Below are positions 8,987 to 18,052 of a DNA stretch of 64,000 nt, one piece after another. Origin of the DNA: Rhizobium sullae. Its GTDB lineage: Bacteria > Pseudomonadota > Alphaproteobacteria > Rhizobiales > Rhizobiaceae. Position 1 is the stretch's first letter. Each line of letters begins with the position of its first letter. The notes beneath the pieces were generated by a model, which did no database searches, was not told the origin of the DNA, and worked only from the letters and a program-made list of their open reading frames with translations. The position numbers and the translations under genes are program-made. Location of the stretch: the NCBI RefSeq assembly GCF_900169785.1, contig NZ_FWER01000005.1:1-64000 (forward strand), in the 5' to 3' direction.

Positions 8987-9829
8987 ATGAAACTTCTGCG
9001 CAGCCTCACCATCACACTTGTGCTTGGTACCAGCACCATCTGTGCCCATGCCGGAAACGTGCTGATCGTCTTGTCCGATTCCGACCGCCTCGACCTGAAG
9101 GACGGAAAGGTATTCGAGACCGGCTTCTATCTTAATGAACTGATGCAGCCGGTGAAGGCGCTGCTCGACGCCGGCCACGACATTACCTTCGCCACCCCGA
9201 AAGGGACCGCTCCATCCGTCGACATGACGTCCATCGACAAGATGTATTTTGGCGGTGACGAGGCCGCGATGAAAGCCAGCGAAACACTGCTTTCGGACCT
9301 GGGCCTCTTGTCGAGCGAGAAGTCGCCAGTCATCAGCCTTGCACGGGTCGAGCAGGTCGGTTACGGCCATTTCGACGCGGTCTACGTCCCGGGCGGTCAC
9401 GCACCCATGCAGGATCTTCTAGTGAGTTCCGAACTCGGCAACCTGCTCACCTATTTCCATGAAAGCGGCAAGACGACCGCGCTCGCCTGCCATGGCCCGA
9501 TCGCGTTGCTGTCTACGCTGGCAGATGCGAAGGGCTTCGTCACGAAGTTCGAGACGGCGGGAACGGCCAACGCGCAAACCGACTGGATCTATGCCGGCTA
9601 CAGGCTGACCGTTTTCAGCAACCGGGAAGAGGAAATGGCGAAGGGGTTGCTGGGCGGCGGCGAGATGAAGTTCTATCCACAGGACGCGCTCACCCAAGCA
9701 GGGGGGCAATTCAGTCAGGCCGAGGCACCGTTCGCCGGGCACGTCGTGGTGGATCGCGAGCTGATCACGGGTCAGAACCCTGCGTCTGCTCCGGCGGTGG
9801 CCCAGGAATTGCTGAGCCGACTGAAGTAG
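8987..9829 (+). CDS. Exported DJ-1/PfpI family protein
   Basis: A 280-residue DJ-1/PfpI protein. Residues 1-22 form a Sec signal peptide ending in CAHA. The conserved Glu lies in VFETGFYLNE (Glu45), and the nucleophile elbow ALACHGPIALL carries Cys168-His169. The arrangement is nearest to the Hsp31-like/glyoxalase III branch, which is normally cytoplasmic, so the signal peptide is notable. It closes the LysR-linked operon. Detoxification of reactive carbonyls or a protective role in the periplasm is plausible; a peptidase is less likely. Confidence 0.88.
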   Translation: MKLLRSLTITLVLGTSTICAHAGNVLIVLSDSDRLDLKDGKVFETGFYLNELMQPVKALLDAGHDITFATPKGTAPSVDMTSIDKMYFGGDEAAMKASETLLSDLGLLSSEKSPVISLARVEQVGYGHFDAVYVPGGHAPMQDLLVSSELGNLLTYFHESGKTTALACHGPIALLSTLADAKGFVTKFETAGTANAQTDWIYAGYRLTVFSNREEEMAKGLLGGGEMKFYPQDALTQAGGQFSQAEAPFAGHVVVDRELITGQNPASAPAVAQELLSRLK

Positions 9830-9847
9830 CGTTCACCGAAAGTTTTG

Positions 9848-9877
9848 TGATGATGCCCCTATGGGCGTCATCATTTC
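9848..9877 (+). terminator. Probable rho-independent terminator of the SDR/DJ-1 operon
   Basis: TGATGATGCCC-CTAT-GGGCGTCATCA at 9848-9873, an 11-bp stem with one G-U pair, followed by TTTC. It lies 19 bases after the DJ-1 gene stop. Confidence 0.6.
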
Positions 9878-10613
9878 GGGGTCAGGCCGGAACAAGAACT
9901 GTTCCCCGGACATGCTGAGGTCGAACGGACACTGAACGTTATGCTGATGAAACAGACGAGGAGCGGTTGCTAGTCTCGATGGTCCAAAAGTCCAATCATG
10001 GCGCGGATTCGTTGAACTGAGGGCGCGTCTGATTTAAAGTCGAATTGCGCCTGATCTAAAATCAGGTGACGTCTGATTCAGATGCAGGCACCGCGCAAAA
10101 TTCGGAACAGTTGCGTGTAACGCAGGTTCGACTTCCTTCACGAGGACGCAGCCGATCTGTTACGCCTAACATGCATAGATAACTTCCGTTTTAGGTAATG
10201 GGTCTTCAGTTGGATTCCCATCAAGGCGGCAAGGACTGAGGGTACCGTTCGATTGTTGGGTTGGCCTCGACGACCAGGACTGACAATCTGCTGGCAGACG
10301 CGCCCCGGGACGGCACCGAGGCCTATGCCGAAAGCAAACTGGATAACCAGCGGAACGTGGCCCGAAGTTTTCAGCCCCTCCCGATCTGAACGTCCACTAT
10401 TTCCGACGACCCGACGCCGTCATGGAACGTTCGGCCCAAAGCTGCCGGCATTCGAAACCCTTCATAGAAGGGACATTCGGCCAACCTCGGCGGCTGGATC
10501 CCGGCTGCCAGATCGAAAAGCGGGCGCCGACGGCGAAATTCGACTCCGTGCTTTTTGCGTAGACGCCGGCGATATCCCAGAAAGTTCACCGCCCGCCTAG
10601 GGTAAACCATTGG
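9878..10613 (+). other. Intergenic region, no supported gene
   Basis: About 735 bases with no convincing coding frame. It contains GGAACA-N5-TGTTCC at 9889-9905, whose arms equal those of the TetR operator at 6097 but with different spacing, and the 22-bp repeats at 10026-10091. The 10250-10600 part has open frames of poor composition and may be decayed coding DNA. Confidence 0.5.
10026..10091. repeat. Three direct repeats at exact 22-bp spacing
   Basis: CGTCTGATTT (10026), CGCCTGATCT (10048) and CGTCTGATTC (10070) start 22 bases apart. The first two 22-bp units match at about 15 positions. The middle unit also contains the inverted repeat CCTGAT-CTAAA-ATCAGG. Two-helical-turn spacing suggests binding sites for a protein on one DNA face. 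Confidence 0.55.
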
Positions 10614-11360
10614 CTAAGTTGTTCCCGAGCGGTTTGTTTTGCGCCACTCTTCGTACTCTCGGCGGGCATCGTCATGCAGCGGATAGTAGCGCTGCAGCGA
10701 CCCGCCCCCCATAAGCTTCACTCGCGAGAACTCCTCCCAATCGTGATGCTTTTGCGATTCTTCGATTACCTTTGGGGCCATTGCGACTGGAAGCACCACC
10801 ACCCCGTCATCGTCGGCGACGATGATGTCTCCGGGGATTACCGTGACACCGCCGCAGGCAATCGGAACGTTGACGGCGTTGGGATAGATGCCAGTCTGCA
10901 CATGATAGTTGGGCGTCCAGCCGCGCAGCCATAGAGAAAGATCTAGCTTCTCGACATTAGGCCGATCGCGCATGCACCCATCGATCACGATGCCAGCGCC
11001 GCCTCTGCCTTTGAAATACGTCGACATCATATCGCCGAAGACGCCCGAGCTCATGTCGCCGCGCGCGTCGACCACGACCACATCGCCCTCCTGCACGTGA
11101 TAAAGCACATGGCGGTGCAACTGCGTCTCCGGATCTGCATATTCTCCCTCGGTGAAGAGGTCCGGCCGCTGCGGCATGAATTGAAGCGTCAGGGCCGGCC
11201 CGACGATCGACTTCCCGCGATTCTGCGGCACGGGACCGACCATGTGCGGATTGCGGAAGCCCATGTGGCCAAGCGTGCCGGAAACCGTCGCGGCGCCGAT
11301 TTCCTTCAGCGCGTCGATCAGCTCTTTGGGCGGTCGCGTAATGTCGGGCGTATGCATCAT
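10614..11360 (-). CDS. RraA/HMG-aldolase family protein
   Basis: A 248-residue member of the RraA-like fold family. The active-site pattern is GDMSSGVFGDMMSTYFKGRG followed by VIDGCMRD, the conserved GD...RD residues that bind metal and pyruvyl groups in 4-hydroxy-4-methyl-2-oxoglutarate / 4-carboxy-4-hydroxy-2-oxoadipate aldolases. GGAG lies six bases before the first of two adjacent ATGs. It is the last gene of the ABC importer/dehydratase operon. Cleavage or decarboxylation of a keto acid formed by the enolase-superfamily dehydratases is a likely role; RNase E inhibition, the other RraA function, is unlikely here. Confidence 0.85.
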   Translation of the reverse strand: MMHTPDITRPPKELIDALKEIGAATVSGTLGHMGFRNPHMVGPVPQNRGKSIVGPALTLQFMPQRPDLFTEGEYADPETQLHRHVLYHVQEGDVVVVDARGDMSSGVFGDMMSTYFKGRGGAGIVIDGCMRDRPNVEKLDLSLWLRGWTPNYHVQTGIYPNAVNVPIACGGVTVIPGDIIVADDDGVVVLPVAMAPKVIEESQKHHDWEEFSRVKLMGGGSLQRYYPLHDDARREYEEWRKTNRSGTT

Positions 11361-11381
11361 TCTAGGCTCCGGTGGATGAAA

Positions 11382-12545
11382 CTACCAGTTTGTGACAGAA
11401 CCGTCGCGGCGCTTCAGGTGAGGCGCTTCCCAGAAACGAAAGCTCTCCGCCTCGACCGCCTCTTCGTTGACCTCGACGCCGAGTCCTGGCAGATCGCTGA
11501 CCGGATAGTCGGGCCCGTCGAGCCGTGGTTGCACGGGGAAGAAGTCGGAATTATCGAAGCCCAGTTTTGCTTCGGGCGCCCTGGTCTCGAGCCAAGCGAA
11601 ATTCGGTACCGCGGCGGCGAGATGGATGGTCGCGGCCGTGCAGACTGGGCCAAGGGGATTGTGCGGCATCAGGTCCACATAGTGCACCTCGCTCCAGCCG
11701 GCGACCTTCATCGCTTCGGTGAGCCCGCCAACATTGCAAACATCGAGCCGGTTGAACTGATGGATGCCGCGCTCGATGTAGGGCAGGAATTGCCACTTGC
11801 TGGCAAATTCCTCGCCGATGGCGAACGGGATGTCGGTCATAGTGCGCAGGGATTCGTAGGCCTCGGGTGTCTCGTCTCGTATCGGCTCCTCGAGGAAATC
11901 AAGCACGCCACGGCCGAGCTTGTTACAGAAGCTCGCCGCCTCTGCCACCGACAGCCGATGATGATAGTCGATCCCGAGGACGACCTCGTCGCCCAGCGCC
12001 TCGCGCGCCTTGTTCAGCATAGTCGCGGTCGCACCGATCGACTCCCGCGGCTCAAAGATGTCCTTGCTGTTTTGCCCGATGGGAAAGAAGCGGATCGCCC
12101 GCCACCCTTGTTCGCGTAGTTCGCGGGCGCGTTCGATGGCAGCCTCGCCCTCGGCCTCGTCACCCGTCGAGGCGAAGGTAGGAATTCGGTCGCGCTGCTT
12201 GCCGCCCAACAGTTCGTAGGCCGGCACCCCCAGCGCCTTGCCCTTGATGTCGTGAAGGGCAATGTCGATGGCGGAAATCGCCGCCTGCAGAACGCGCCCG
12301 CCTTCGAAGTATTGGCTGCGATAAACTTCTTGCCAGATCCGACCAATCTGCATCGGATCGCGGCCGATGAGAAACTCGCGATAGTGCTCGATCGCGCCGG
12401 CCACCGCCTTCTCGCGACCGCTCAAGCCGCTCTCGCCCCAGCCGAAGATGCCGTTGTCGGTCTCGACCTTGACCAGCATCTGGTTGCGCGTTCCTACCCA
12501 TACTGGATAGGGCTTGATCGCCGTGATTTTAAGCTTCGTAATCAT
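11382..12545 (-). CDS. Enolase-superfamily sugar-acid dehydratase (galactonate dehydratase-like)
   Basis: A 387-residue mandelate racemase/muconate-lactonising group enzyme. The capping domain begins with KITAIKPYPVWVG. In the barrel, the metal ligands lie in GIDYHHR (Asp, with the catalytic His two residues on), FLEEP (Glu) and IGEEF (Glu). The second general base is the His in MPHNPLGP. The Asp-x-His pairing is typical of D-galactonate dehydratase and its relatives. It sits between the ABC ATPase gene and the RraA-family gene, all on one strand. It probably dehydrates an imported aldonate to a 2-keto-3-deoxy acid. The exact sugar cannot be told. Confidence 0.9.
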   Translation of the reverse strand: MITKLKITAIKPYPVWVGTRNQMLVKVETDNGIFGWGESGLSGREKAVAGAIEHYREFLIGRDPMQIGRIWQEVYRSQYFEGGRVLQAAISAIDIALHDIKGKALGVPAYELLGGKQRDRIPTFASTGDEAEGEAAIERARELREQGWRAIRFFPIGQNSKDIFEPRESIGATATMLNKAREALGDEVVLGIDYHHRLSVAEAASFCNKLGRGVLDFLEEPIRDETPEAYESLRTMTDIPFAIGEEFASKWQFLPYIERGIHQFNRLDVCNVGGLTEAMKVAGWSEVHYVDLMPHNPLGPVCTAATIHLAAAVPNFAWLETRAPEAKLGFDNSDFFPVQPRLDGPDYPVSDLPGLGVEVNEEAVEAESFRFWEAPHLKRRDGSVTNW

Positions 12546-12578
12546 CCACGCCCTCGTTTCACACGCATCGGCTCTGTC

Positions 12579-13682
12579 TCAGTGGGCCTTGAGGGCCATT
12601 TCTGTTTCGCCGTCGAACAGATGCATCCGCTCCTGATCGAACTCGAGCCAAATCTGTTCGTCGGGCGCGACGGCAATGGTCGGCGGCACGCTGACGTTGA
12701 CGATGGCGCCAGACAGAAACGCCTGAACGAAGGTGACGTCTCCGGTCGGCTCCACCGTGTAGGCCTTGGCAGGAATGCTGCCTGGCACCGCACTCTTGTG
12801 CAGCTTGATCGTCGAGTGACGTGCGCCGAGCACGACTTTCTTGGTGGTTGCCCTCGCGACCTTCTGCGCGTTGTTTGGCGAAAGCTCGAGGCGCCAGCCC
12901 TCCGCGCTGGTCAACACAGTGTTGCCGCTTTCCGTTGATGCCTCCAGCGGAACAAGGCTCATTGCCGGGCTGCCGACGAAGCTGGCGACGAACATGTTCA
13001 CCGGGTGGGCAAAGACCTGCGCCGGTGAATCGTATTGCTGCAGGTAGCCGCCGTTCATCACCGCCATCCTGTCGGCCATGGTCACGGCTTCGAGCTGGTC
13101 GTGCGTCACGTAGATGATCGTCGCCTTGAGGTCCTGGTGGAAACGCTTGATTTCCGACCGCATCTGCACGCGCAGCTTTGCGTCGAGGTTGGAGAGTGGT
13201 TCATCCATCAGGAATACCGCCGGATCGCGAACGAGGGCACGGCCCAGGGCCACACGCTGCTGTTGACCGCCCGAAAGTTCGCGTGGCTTGCGCTCGAGCA
13301 GCTGCGTCATGTCGAGCACGCGCGCTGCTTCCTTGACCTTCTTGTCGATCTCGTCACTTGGCAGTTTGCGCATCTGCAGCGGGAAAGCCAGATTTTTATA
13401 GACAGATTTCTGCGGATAGAGCGCGTAGTTCTGGAACACCATTGCGATGTCCCGGTCCTTGGGGTCGAGGTCGTTGACCACCCGGTCGCCGATGACGATG
13501 TCGCCAGATGTGATGGGGATGAGCCCTGCTACAAGATTGAGCGTGGTTGTTTTGCCGCAGCCTGAAGGGCCGACGAGCGCAACGAATTCGCCGTCATTGA
13601 CCGTCAGCGAAACATCGTTGACAGCTTTGAAGCTGCCATAGGTCTTGACAAGATCTTTGAGGACCACGTGGGCCACCGGCAA
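12579..13682 (-). CDS. Sugar ABC importer ATPase (UgpC/MsmK type)
   Basis: A 367-residue ATPase. Visible are Walker A (GPSGCGKTT), Q-loop (VFQNYALYP), signature (LSGGQQQRVALGRA), Walker B with D-loop (VFLMDEPLSNLDA) and the H-loop (YVTHDQ). A C-terminal regulatory OB-fold domain follows (residues ~240-367, with LGARHS and VTFVQAFLSGAIVNV). This subfamily energises carbohydrate importers of the CUT1 class. It lies five bases downstream of the permease gene in the same operon as the binding protein. Confidence 0.95.
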   Translation of the reverse strand: MPVAHVVLKDLVKTYGSFKAVNDVSLTVNDGEFVALVGPSGCGKTTTLNLVAGLIPITSGDIVIGDRVVNDLDPKDRDIAMVFQNYALYPQKSVYKNLAFPLQMRKLPSDEIDKKVKEAARVLDMTQLLERKPRELSGGQQQRVALGRALVRDPAVFLMDEPLSNLDAKLRVQMRSEIKRFHQDLKATIIYVTHDQLEAVTMADRMAVMNGGYLQQYDSPAQVFAHPVNMFVASFVGSPAMSLVPLEASTESGNTVLTSAEGWRLELSPNNAQKVARATTKKVVLGARHSTIKLHKSAVPGSIPAKAYTVEPTGDVTFVQAFLSGAIVNVSVPPTIAVAPDEQIWLEFDQERMHLFDGETEMALKAH

Positions 13683-13686
13683 CTCC

Positions 13687-14577
13687 CTAGTGTTTGACTG
13701 CGCCTTCTGTAAGGGCGCGTACGAAGTATCGCTGAAGGACGAGGAACAGGACCACGACGGGCACGCTCATCATAAAGCTGGCCGCCATCAGGCCCGGAAA
13801 GTCCGTTGTATTTTCCGAGAAGAAGCGCTGGATGCCGACCGGCAGTGTCAACTGGTCGTTCTTGGAGAGGAACGTGTAGGCGTAGATGTACTCGTTCCAC
13901 GCGCCGATGAAAGAATAGATCGCCGTGGCGATGATTCCTGGCGCCGAGAGCGGCATCACGATCAGGAAAAAGGCCTGGAATCTTGTCGCCCCGTCGATGC
14001 GCGCGGCCTGCTCGAGTTGCACCGGGATGTTGTCGTAGAAGCCCTTGAGGAGCCAGATTGCCAACGGCAGGCCGAATGTGAGGTAGGTGAGAATGAGCGA
14101 CCCATGCGTGTTCACCAGCCCGATCGCGCGCATCAGGATGAAGAGCGGCACGAGAAAGATCACCGCCGGGAACATGTTCCGAAGCAAGACGGCGAAGAAC
14201 AGAAAGTTCCGGCCCGGGAATGTGAAGCGTGAAAACGCATAGGCCGCGGGAACTGCCACGATCACCGAAAGGACGGTCGTGGCGGTGGAGACAAAAAGGC
14301 TGTTCCAGAAGAAGCGCAGGAAGTCCTGGCCGACGCTGTTTTGCGGATCGAGCAGCTTCTGGTAGCTGGCGAGGGTGGGTTGGTCCGGCCACCATTGCGG
14401 CGGGAACTGCAACGCAGCGAAGCCTGACTTGATCGATGTGATCAGCATCCAGATCATCGGTAATGTGGTGTAAAGCAGCATGAAGAGCAGGAAGATGCGT
14501 CCGCCCCACCGCCATCCATCGATGCGCACACGGCGACGCGCCTGACCTCGATGAGTAGTCTCGGCAATCGTGCTCAT
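13687..14577 (-). CDS. Sugar ABC importer permease (MalG type)
   Basis: A 296-residue inner-membrane permease with about six transmembrane segments, the first at FLLFMLLYTTLPMIWMLI. The EAA loop that docks to the ATPase is EQAARIDGATRFQAFFLIVMP. The extreme C-terminus (YFVRALTEGAVK) is the MalG-type tail. It overlaps the upstream permease gene by four bases (ATGA, 14577-14574), indicating translational coupling. Confidence 0.95.
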   Translation of the reverse strand: MSTIAETTHRGQARRRVRIDGWRWGGRIFLLFMLLYTTLPMIWMLITSIKSGFAALQFPPQWWPDQPTLASYQKLLDPQNSVGQDFLRFFWNSLFVSTATTVLSVIVAVPAAYAFSRFTFPGRNFLFFAVLLRNMFPAVIFLVPLFILMRAIGLVNTHGSLILTYLTFGLPLAIWLLKGFYDNIPVQLEQAARIDGATRFQAFFLIVMPLSAPGIIATAIYSFIGAWNEYIYAYTFLSKNDQLTLPVGIQRFFSENTTDFPGLMAASFMMSVPVVVLFLVLQRYFVRALTEGAVKH

Positions 14578-15530
14578 TCGCTTCCGTCCTTCCGCTCGTT
14601 ACCGCTCAGCGCCCGGACGTAGAAGTAGCCAAACGACATCAGGATCAAGAACAGCAGCACCGAGTAGGCCGATGCCACTCCCCAGCGTTGGCGACCAAAG
14701 GCGAGTTCGTAAATGTGGGTGATCCAGATATGAGAAGCGTTCGACGGCCCGCCGCCGGTCATGATCCAGGGGATGATGAACGAATTGAAGTTGGCAACTG
14801 CCAGCAAAAGGATCGTCACCGTCGAGACATTCCTCACATGTGGAAAGGTGACGTGCCAGAACCGCTGCCATGCATTCGCTCCGTCGACCTTTGCGGCGCG
14901 CAGCAACTGGTCGGGGACCGTCTGCAGCCCAGCCATCATCATGATCATGGCAAACGGAAATTCTCGCCAGATATTGACGACGATCAGCGAGGGAAGCACC
15001 GTGCTCACGCTGTCGATGAAGTTCGGCGGCCGGTCGGTCAATCCCAGGCTGACCAGCACCGCGCCAATGATCCCAACGTCCGAATGGTAGATCCATTTCC
15101 AGATATAGGATGCGGCAACCGCGCTGATGACCCATGGAATGATCAGGACGGCGCGCAGGATGGCGCGGCCGGCAAAGTCACGATGGAGCGCCAGAGCGCT
15201 GGCGAATCCCAGGACAAACGAGACGAACGTCGATCCAATCGTCCAGATAAGAGTGTTCGAGGTGACGGTCCAGAACACCGGACTTTTGAGGATGGCGGTG
15301 TAGTTGTCGAGCCCGACGAAAATCTTGTCCCGAAGCTGCAGGCCAGGCGGTGTATTAAAGAACGACAGCTCGATCGTGTAGTAGATAGGGTAGGCTATCA
15401 CGATCAGCATCACTGCGATCGCAGGAAGCACATACGCGTAGTCGGCGCGATGATCCCAGGTCTTTCGCAGCACACCGGACCTGACAAGCAGTCTTCGGGG
15501 AGCCTCGGCCTTTCCAGTCAAGATCGTCAC
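14574..15530 (-). CDS. Sugar ABC importer permease (MalF type)
   Basis: A 318-residue inner-membrane permease, partner of the MalG-type protein. The first membrane segment is YVLPAIAVMLIVIAYPIYYT. The EAA loop reads LLRAAKVDGANAWQRFWHVTFP. It lies 74 bases after the binding-protein gene and overlaps the next permease by ATGA. Confidence 0.95.
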   Translation of the reverse strand: MTILTGKAEAPRRLLVRSGVLRKTWDHRADYAYVLPAIAVMLIVIAYPIYYTIELSFFNTPPGLQLRDKIFVGLDNYTAILKSPVFWTVTSNTLIWTIGSTFVSFVLGFASALALHRDFAGRAILRAVLIIPWVISAVAASYIWKWIYHSDVGIIGAVLVSLGLTDRPPNFIDSVSTVLPSLIVVNIWREFPFAMIMMMAGLQTVPDQLLRAAKVDGANAWQRFWHVTFPHVRNVSTVTILLLAVANFNSFIIPWIMTGGGPSNASHIWITHIYELAFGRQRWGVASAYSVLLFLILMSFGYFYVRALSGNERKDGSE

Positions 15531-15604
15531 TGTGCAGAGCCCTCATCCATGGGAACGAAACCGGCTGCAATCGATGCGCAGCCGGTCAGATCGTCGGACT
15601 TGAA

Positions 15605-17083
15605 CTAGAGCCCACCGTCCATCAGGTCTTTGACCTTCTTGGCCGCGTCGTCGGCTGCCTGGTCGACGGTCATGGCCCCAGTCAGAGCATTCTGCAGCAT
15701 GTCAGGGACTATGATGTTCATGATCTCCGGGGACTGTGGCAATGCCGGGAACGGGATGCCGTATGGCAGCATCGAGGTCGTGACATCAAGGAACTTGATG
15801 CTGTCCAGACGTTCCTTCATCCATTTGGTCTTGAAGCCGTTGAGGTTTCCCGGGTTTGAGCCTGCATAGGCCGTCTTCAATGACCATTCGGGGCTCGTCC
15901 ACATGCAGATGATGGCCTTCGCCGCCGGCTCGTCTACCTTGCCGCCCTCCACATATTCCGGCTTCAGGATATGAATGTTCGAGCCGCCAAACACCACGGC
16001 ACGTTTGCCGTCGGGGCCAGTCGGGATCAGGCCGTAGCGCATATTGTCGATTACGGTCTGCGCCTTCTGCTTGTCGGTGTCGGTTGCCTTCTTCTGCAGG
16101 TCGAGCATGACGTCGTAATCCGAAGGATGGGAGATCATCATGCCGAGCTGGCCACCCAGGAAGAGGGGCTGGTTGTCGGCCTGCTGATTGGTAAGCGCCG
16201 AAACCGGAACCGACTTGTCGCGTACATACATGTCGTAGGAGGCCTGCAATGCCGCCTTGCTTTGCGGGCTATCGAGCTCGACCGTCTTATAAGTCGGCTC
16301 GGCGGTAGCCTCGTCGAAGACACCGCCGCCATAGGCCCAAAGCTGCGGCATGAAGCGGTAGGGCGTGTTACCTGCATTCTTGCGAGCCACGAGGCCGTAA
16401 CCGGCAATGCCGAGCTTGTCGTGGATCTGCTTGGAATACTTGACGACGTCATCCCAAGTTGCTGGGGCCTTGTCCGGATCAAGGCCTGCACGCTTGAAGA
16501 TGTCGGCGTTCCAGATGAACGCCATCGTCTCGTTGTTGGTTGGAATGCCGTAGGTCACATCGTCCCAGGTTACAGCCTTCATGGCGCCGGGCCAGAAGTC
16601 CTCGGTCGAATATCCTACATCCTCCGGTTTCAGAGGCTGCAGATAGCCCTTTGAAGCAAACTCGGTGCCACCCAGAATTTGAAGGCGGACCGCCATCGGC
16701 GCGGCATTGCCAAGGAGCGCGGTCCGGAACTTGTCCAAGAGGTCGTTATAGGTGAGGGCTTGTTCCTCGAGCTGGATGTTTGGGTAGGTCTTGCGGAACG
16801 TCGCGAAGAAATCCTTGTAATACTGGCGCAGTAGGTCGGGGTCGCCCTCGAACACACCCTGATACCAGAAAGTCAGTCGGCCCTTGTAGTCAAGCGGGGT
16901 GACCTTGCCGCAATCAGCCGCCGTGTCAAATTCCTGCGTACCGGCAATGGAGCGGACATATTGCGGCGACCACTTGCTCAGGTCGACCGGCGCCCCCAGC
17001 GCAGACGCAGACATCAATGATACCGTCAAAGCAGTGGAGACAGTGCCGCGCAGGACGGCACCTCCGAGTGAAATCCTCGTCAT
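15605..17083 (-). CDS. Sugar ABC importer periplasmic binding protein
   Basis: A 492-residue extracellular solute-binding protein (family 1 type). A signal peptide covers residues 1-31 with a hydrophobic core ending ASALGA. The open frame continues upstream, but GGAGG (17094-17090) lies six bases before the ATG at 17083 and fixes the start. Features include LTFWYQGVFEGDPDLL, the hinge-region pattern NNETMAFIWNADIFKRAG and several Trp/Tyr typical of sugar pockets. At nearly 490 residues it is longer than most CUT1 binding proteins. It heads the operon that continues with two permeases, the ATPase, a dehydratase and an RraA protein. The ligand is probably a sugar acid or oligosaccharide. Confidence 0.92.
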   Translation of the reverse strand: MTRISLGGAVLRGTVSTALTVSLMSASALGAPVDLSKWSPQYVRSIAGTQEFDTAADCGKVTPLDYKGRLTFWYQGVFEGDPDLLRQYYKDFFATFRKTYPNIQLEEQALTYNDLLDKFRTALLGNAAPMAVRLQILGGTEFASKGYLQPLKPEDVGYSTEDFWPGAMKAVTWDDVTYGIPTNNETMAFIWNADIFKRAGLDPDKAPATWDDVVKYSKQIHDKLGIAGYGLVARKNAGNTPYRFMPQLWAYGGGVFDEATAEPTYKTVELDSPQSKAALQASYDMYVRDKSVPVSALTNQQADNQPLFLGGQLGMMISHPSDYDVMLDLQKKATDTDKQKAQTVIDNMRYGLIPTGPDGKRAVVFGGSNIHILKPEYVEGGKVDEPAAKAIICMWTSPEWSLKTAYAGSNPGNLNGFKTKWMKERLDSIKFLDVTTSMLPYGIPFPALPQSPEIMNIIVPDMLQNALTGAMTVDQAADDAAKKVKDLMDGGL

Positions 17084-17279
17084 AGGTATCCTCCAGGTTT
17101 CTCTCCCATGCCGCTCTGCACCAAGGCGAGCGGTCTTTGCTCGACGGCTCAGGACCTCCCAGTCAATGTATTCCTTCGAGCACATCATACGTTTTCAGAT
17201 CGCCGAACACCTGTCAATCGGGGAAATCGTACATTGTTTGGGCGAGATTTGCGTGATATGCGAGGAAGATGTGTATTAA

Positions 17280-18002
17280 TTGGGGATAGTTTTGACCGAT
17301 ACGAGCGACTTTAGGGCGAAGCCACCCGAGGGCATCGACGCTGACGGGGCATCCAGCCAGGGCGCCTCGCTCTACCAACTGATCCGGGAAGACATCATCG
17401 AGGGGCGGCTCGCTGCCAACGAACGGCTCGTGGTCACCGATCTCGCCCGGCGCCACGGCACCTCGACCAACCCTGTGCGCGAGGCTCTGCAACTGTTGCG
17501 CGGGGAGGGCTTTGTCACCTTCGTTCCCAACCGCGGAGCGCGCGTCCGGCCCATAGATCAGGATTTTGTTCGGGATATCTACGAGATAGGAGTCTTGATC
17601 GAGCCGGCACTGACGCGATGGTTCGTAAGCATGGCCACCGTCGAGGACATAGCTGAACTCGAACGCATTCAGGGCCTGATTGAAGAGAACAACTTCGCTG
17701 ACACCTTCAGGCACAGCGAGCTGGACACTGCCTTTCATACTGTGATGTACCAGAAGCACTACAACCGCCATGCAGCCGAGCTTTGGTGGAAGCATCGCGA
17801 AGTGCTGCGAGCAGTGAGCCGACGTTTTGACTTCACGCTCGCCCGGCGTGCCGCAATCCTTAGCGAGCATCGCGAGCTCATCGCGCATGTGAAGGCGGGA
17901 AATGCGAACGAGGCGGCCGAACTCATCGCTCGCCATGTGGAGGGCTCCGGCCGGCACATCCTTGAACATATGCGTGCGCGCAACGCCGCTCGCGCGGGAT
18001 AA
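17280..18002 (+). CDS. GntR family regulator (FCD/FadR subfamily)
   Basis: About 240 residues. The winged HTH is in residues ~30-98 (LYQLIREDIIEGRLAANERL, DLARRHGTSTNPVREALQLL, GFVTFVPNRGARV). An FCD effector domain follows with metal-binding-type residues (Asp, and His in AFHTVMYQKHYN, EHRELIAHV and RHVEGSGRHI). No ATG is suitably placed; a TTG at 17280 follows AGGAAG by about 11 bases, so the start is uncertain. The gene is divergent from the importer operon and followed by three enolase-superfamily genes, so it probably controls both in response to a sugar acid. Confidence 0.9.
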   Translation: MGIVLTDTSDFRAKPPEGIDADGASSQGASLYQLIREDIIEGRLAANERLVVTDLARRHGTSTNPVREALQLLRGEGFVTFVPNRGARVRPIDQDFVRDIYEIGVLIEPALTRWFVSMATVEDIAELERIQGLIEENNFADTFRHSELDTAFHTVMYQKHYNRHAAELWWKHREVLRAVSRRFDFTLARRAAILSEHRELIAHVKAGNANEAAELIARHVEGSGRHILEHMRARNAARAG

Positions 18003-18052
18003 GACGCGCCTGAAACCTTGTTATCCCGAGCACTTCAGAAAAGGCAGTTGAG

